NCBI GenBank assembly: GCA_002999035.1
Contig: CP027241.1
Span: forward strand, 2,111,001 to 2,175,000
Length of the DNA: 64,000 bases
From: Lachnospiraceae bacterium oral taxon 500
GTDB taxonomy: Bacteria > Bacillota > Clostridia > Lachnospirales > Vallitaleaceae
Reading direction: 5' to 3'
Part shown: piece after piece, positions 63,969-64,000 of the stretch
Layout: each line of letters starts with the position of its first letter
How positions within the stretch are numbered: position 1 is the first letter of the stretch
The notes under the pieces: generated by a model
Told to the model about the DNA's origin: nothing
The model's database searches: none
The model's input: the letters and a program-made list of their open reading frames with translations, nothing else
Program-made: the position numbers and the translations under genes

Positions 63969-64000
63969 GTAACGTAATTCGCTGAAATAAGAAGTAATCA

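Overview
The window reads as the chromosome of a low-to-mid GC Gram-positive anaerobe of the Clostridia (Lachnospiraceae-like, probably gut-associated). This is inferred from ribonuclease Y, strong GGAGG-type ribosome binding sites, several CUT1 sugar ABC importers with lipoprotein binding proteins, YesM/AraC-type regulators, an NCS2 purine permease, a ribose operon and an O2/NO-type H-NOX chemoreceptor. No rRNA, tRNA, CRISPR array, integrase or transposase was recognised.

Layout. 1-4 kb holds a DUF2871-like membrane protein, a 139-bp tandem repeat, a YgbA-type cysteine-rich protein, a SMI1/KNR4-like protein and a secreted SLH/Ig-like protein. 4.2-11.7 kb is an A+T-rich accessory block: an AAA+ ATPase overlapping a subtilisin-like protease, an OLD-family ATPase/TOPRIM nuclease, an Mrr-type restriction endonuclease, a broken DUF1016 (YhcG-type) nuclease gene and an unknown 240-aa protein. 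It looks like a defence island. 11.9-31.5 kb is a carbohydrate-uptake region with three CUT1 systems. The first is an Lpl-type permease pair with one permease N-terminally truncated and no binding protein, divergent from a response regulator/YesM-type kinase pair. The second is a binding protein, two permeases and a 789-aa protein of unknown function. The third is a complete LplB-LplC-LplA-type system divergent from a membrane-bound AraC regulator.

31.6-43 kb is mostly housekeeping and cell-surface genes: ribonuclease Y, an ATC-hydrolase-family protein, then an operon of M29 aminopeptidase, xanthine phosphoribosyltransferase, an O-antigen-ligase-like membrane protein and a PEGA protein. A VOC protein and a serpin lipoprotein follow. 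43-50.6 kb is a LacI-regulated locus with a CUT1 importer, a GH32 fructosidase and a GH91 enzyme without signal peptide. The most economical reading is uptake and intracellular breakdown of difructose anhydride or short inulin products. This is the most interesting metabolic system in the window.

50.7-59 kb has an NCS2 purine permease with an attenuator-like leader and a complete ribose operon (LacI regulator, rbsK, rbsD, rbsA, rbsC, rbsB) with palindromic LacI/CcpA-type operators. 59.3-62.8 kb has an H-NOX chemoreceptor carrying the full haem and distal-pocket residue set of O2-binding H-NOX proteins. It is followed by three genes of an ExbB/ExbD-like proton-channel system, unexpected in a monoderm. 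A frameshifted thioredoxin-like remnant and a short-chain dehydrogenase close the window.

Several short intergenic repeats occur. A 97-bp hairpin element occurs twice (52.5 and 59.0 kb), differing at about 2 positions. A 100-130-bp dyad element occurs at 39.9 and 52.3 kb. Tandem repeats lie at 1.2 kb (139-bp period), 17.4 kb (66-bp period) and inside the O-antigen-ligase-like gene (18-bp period).
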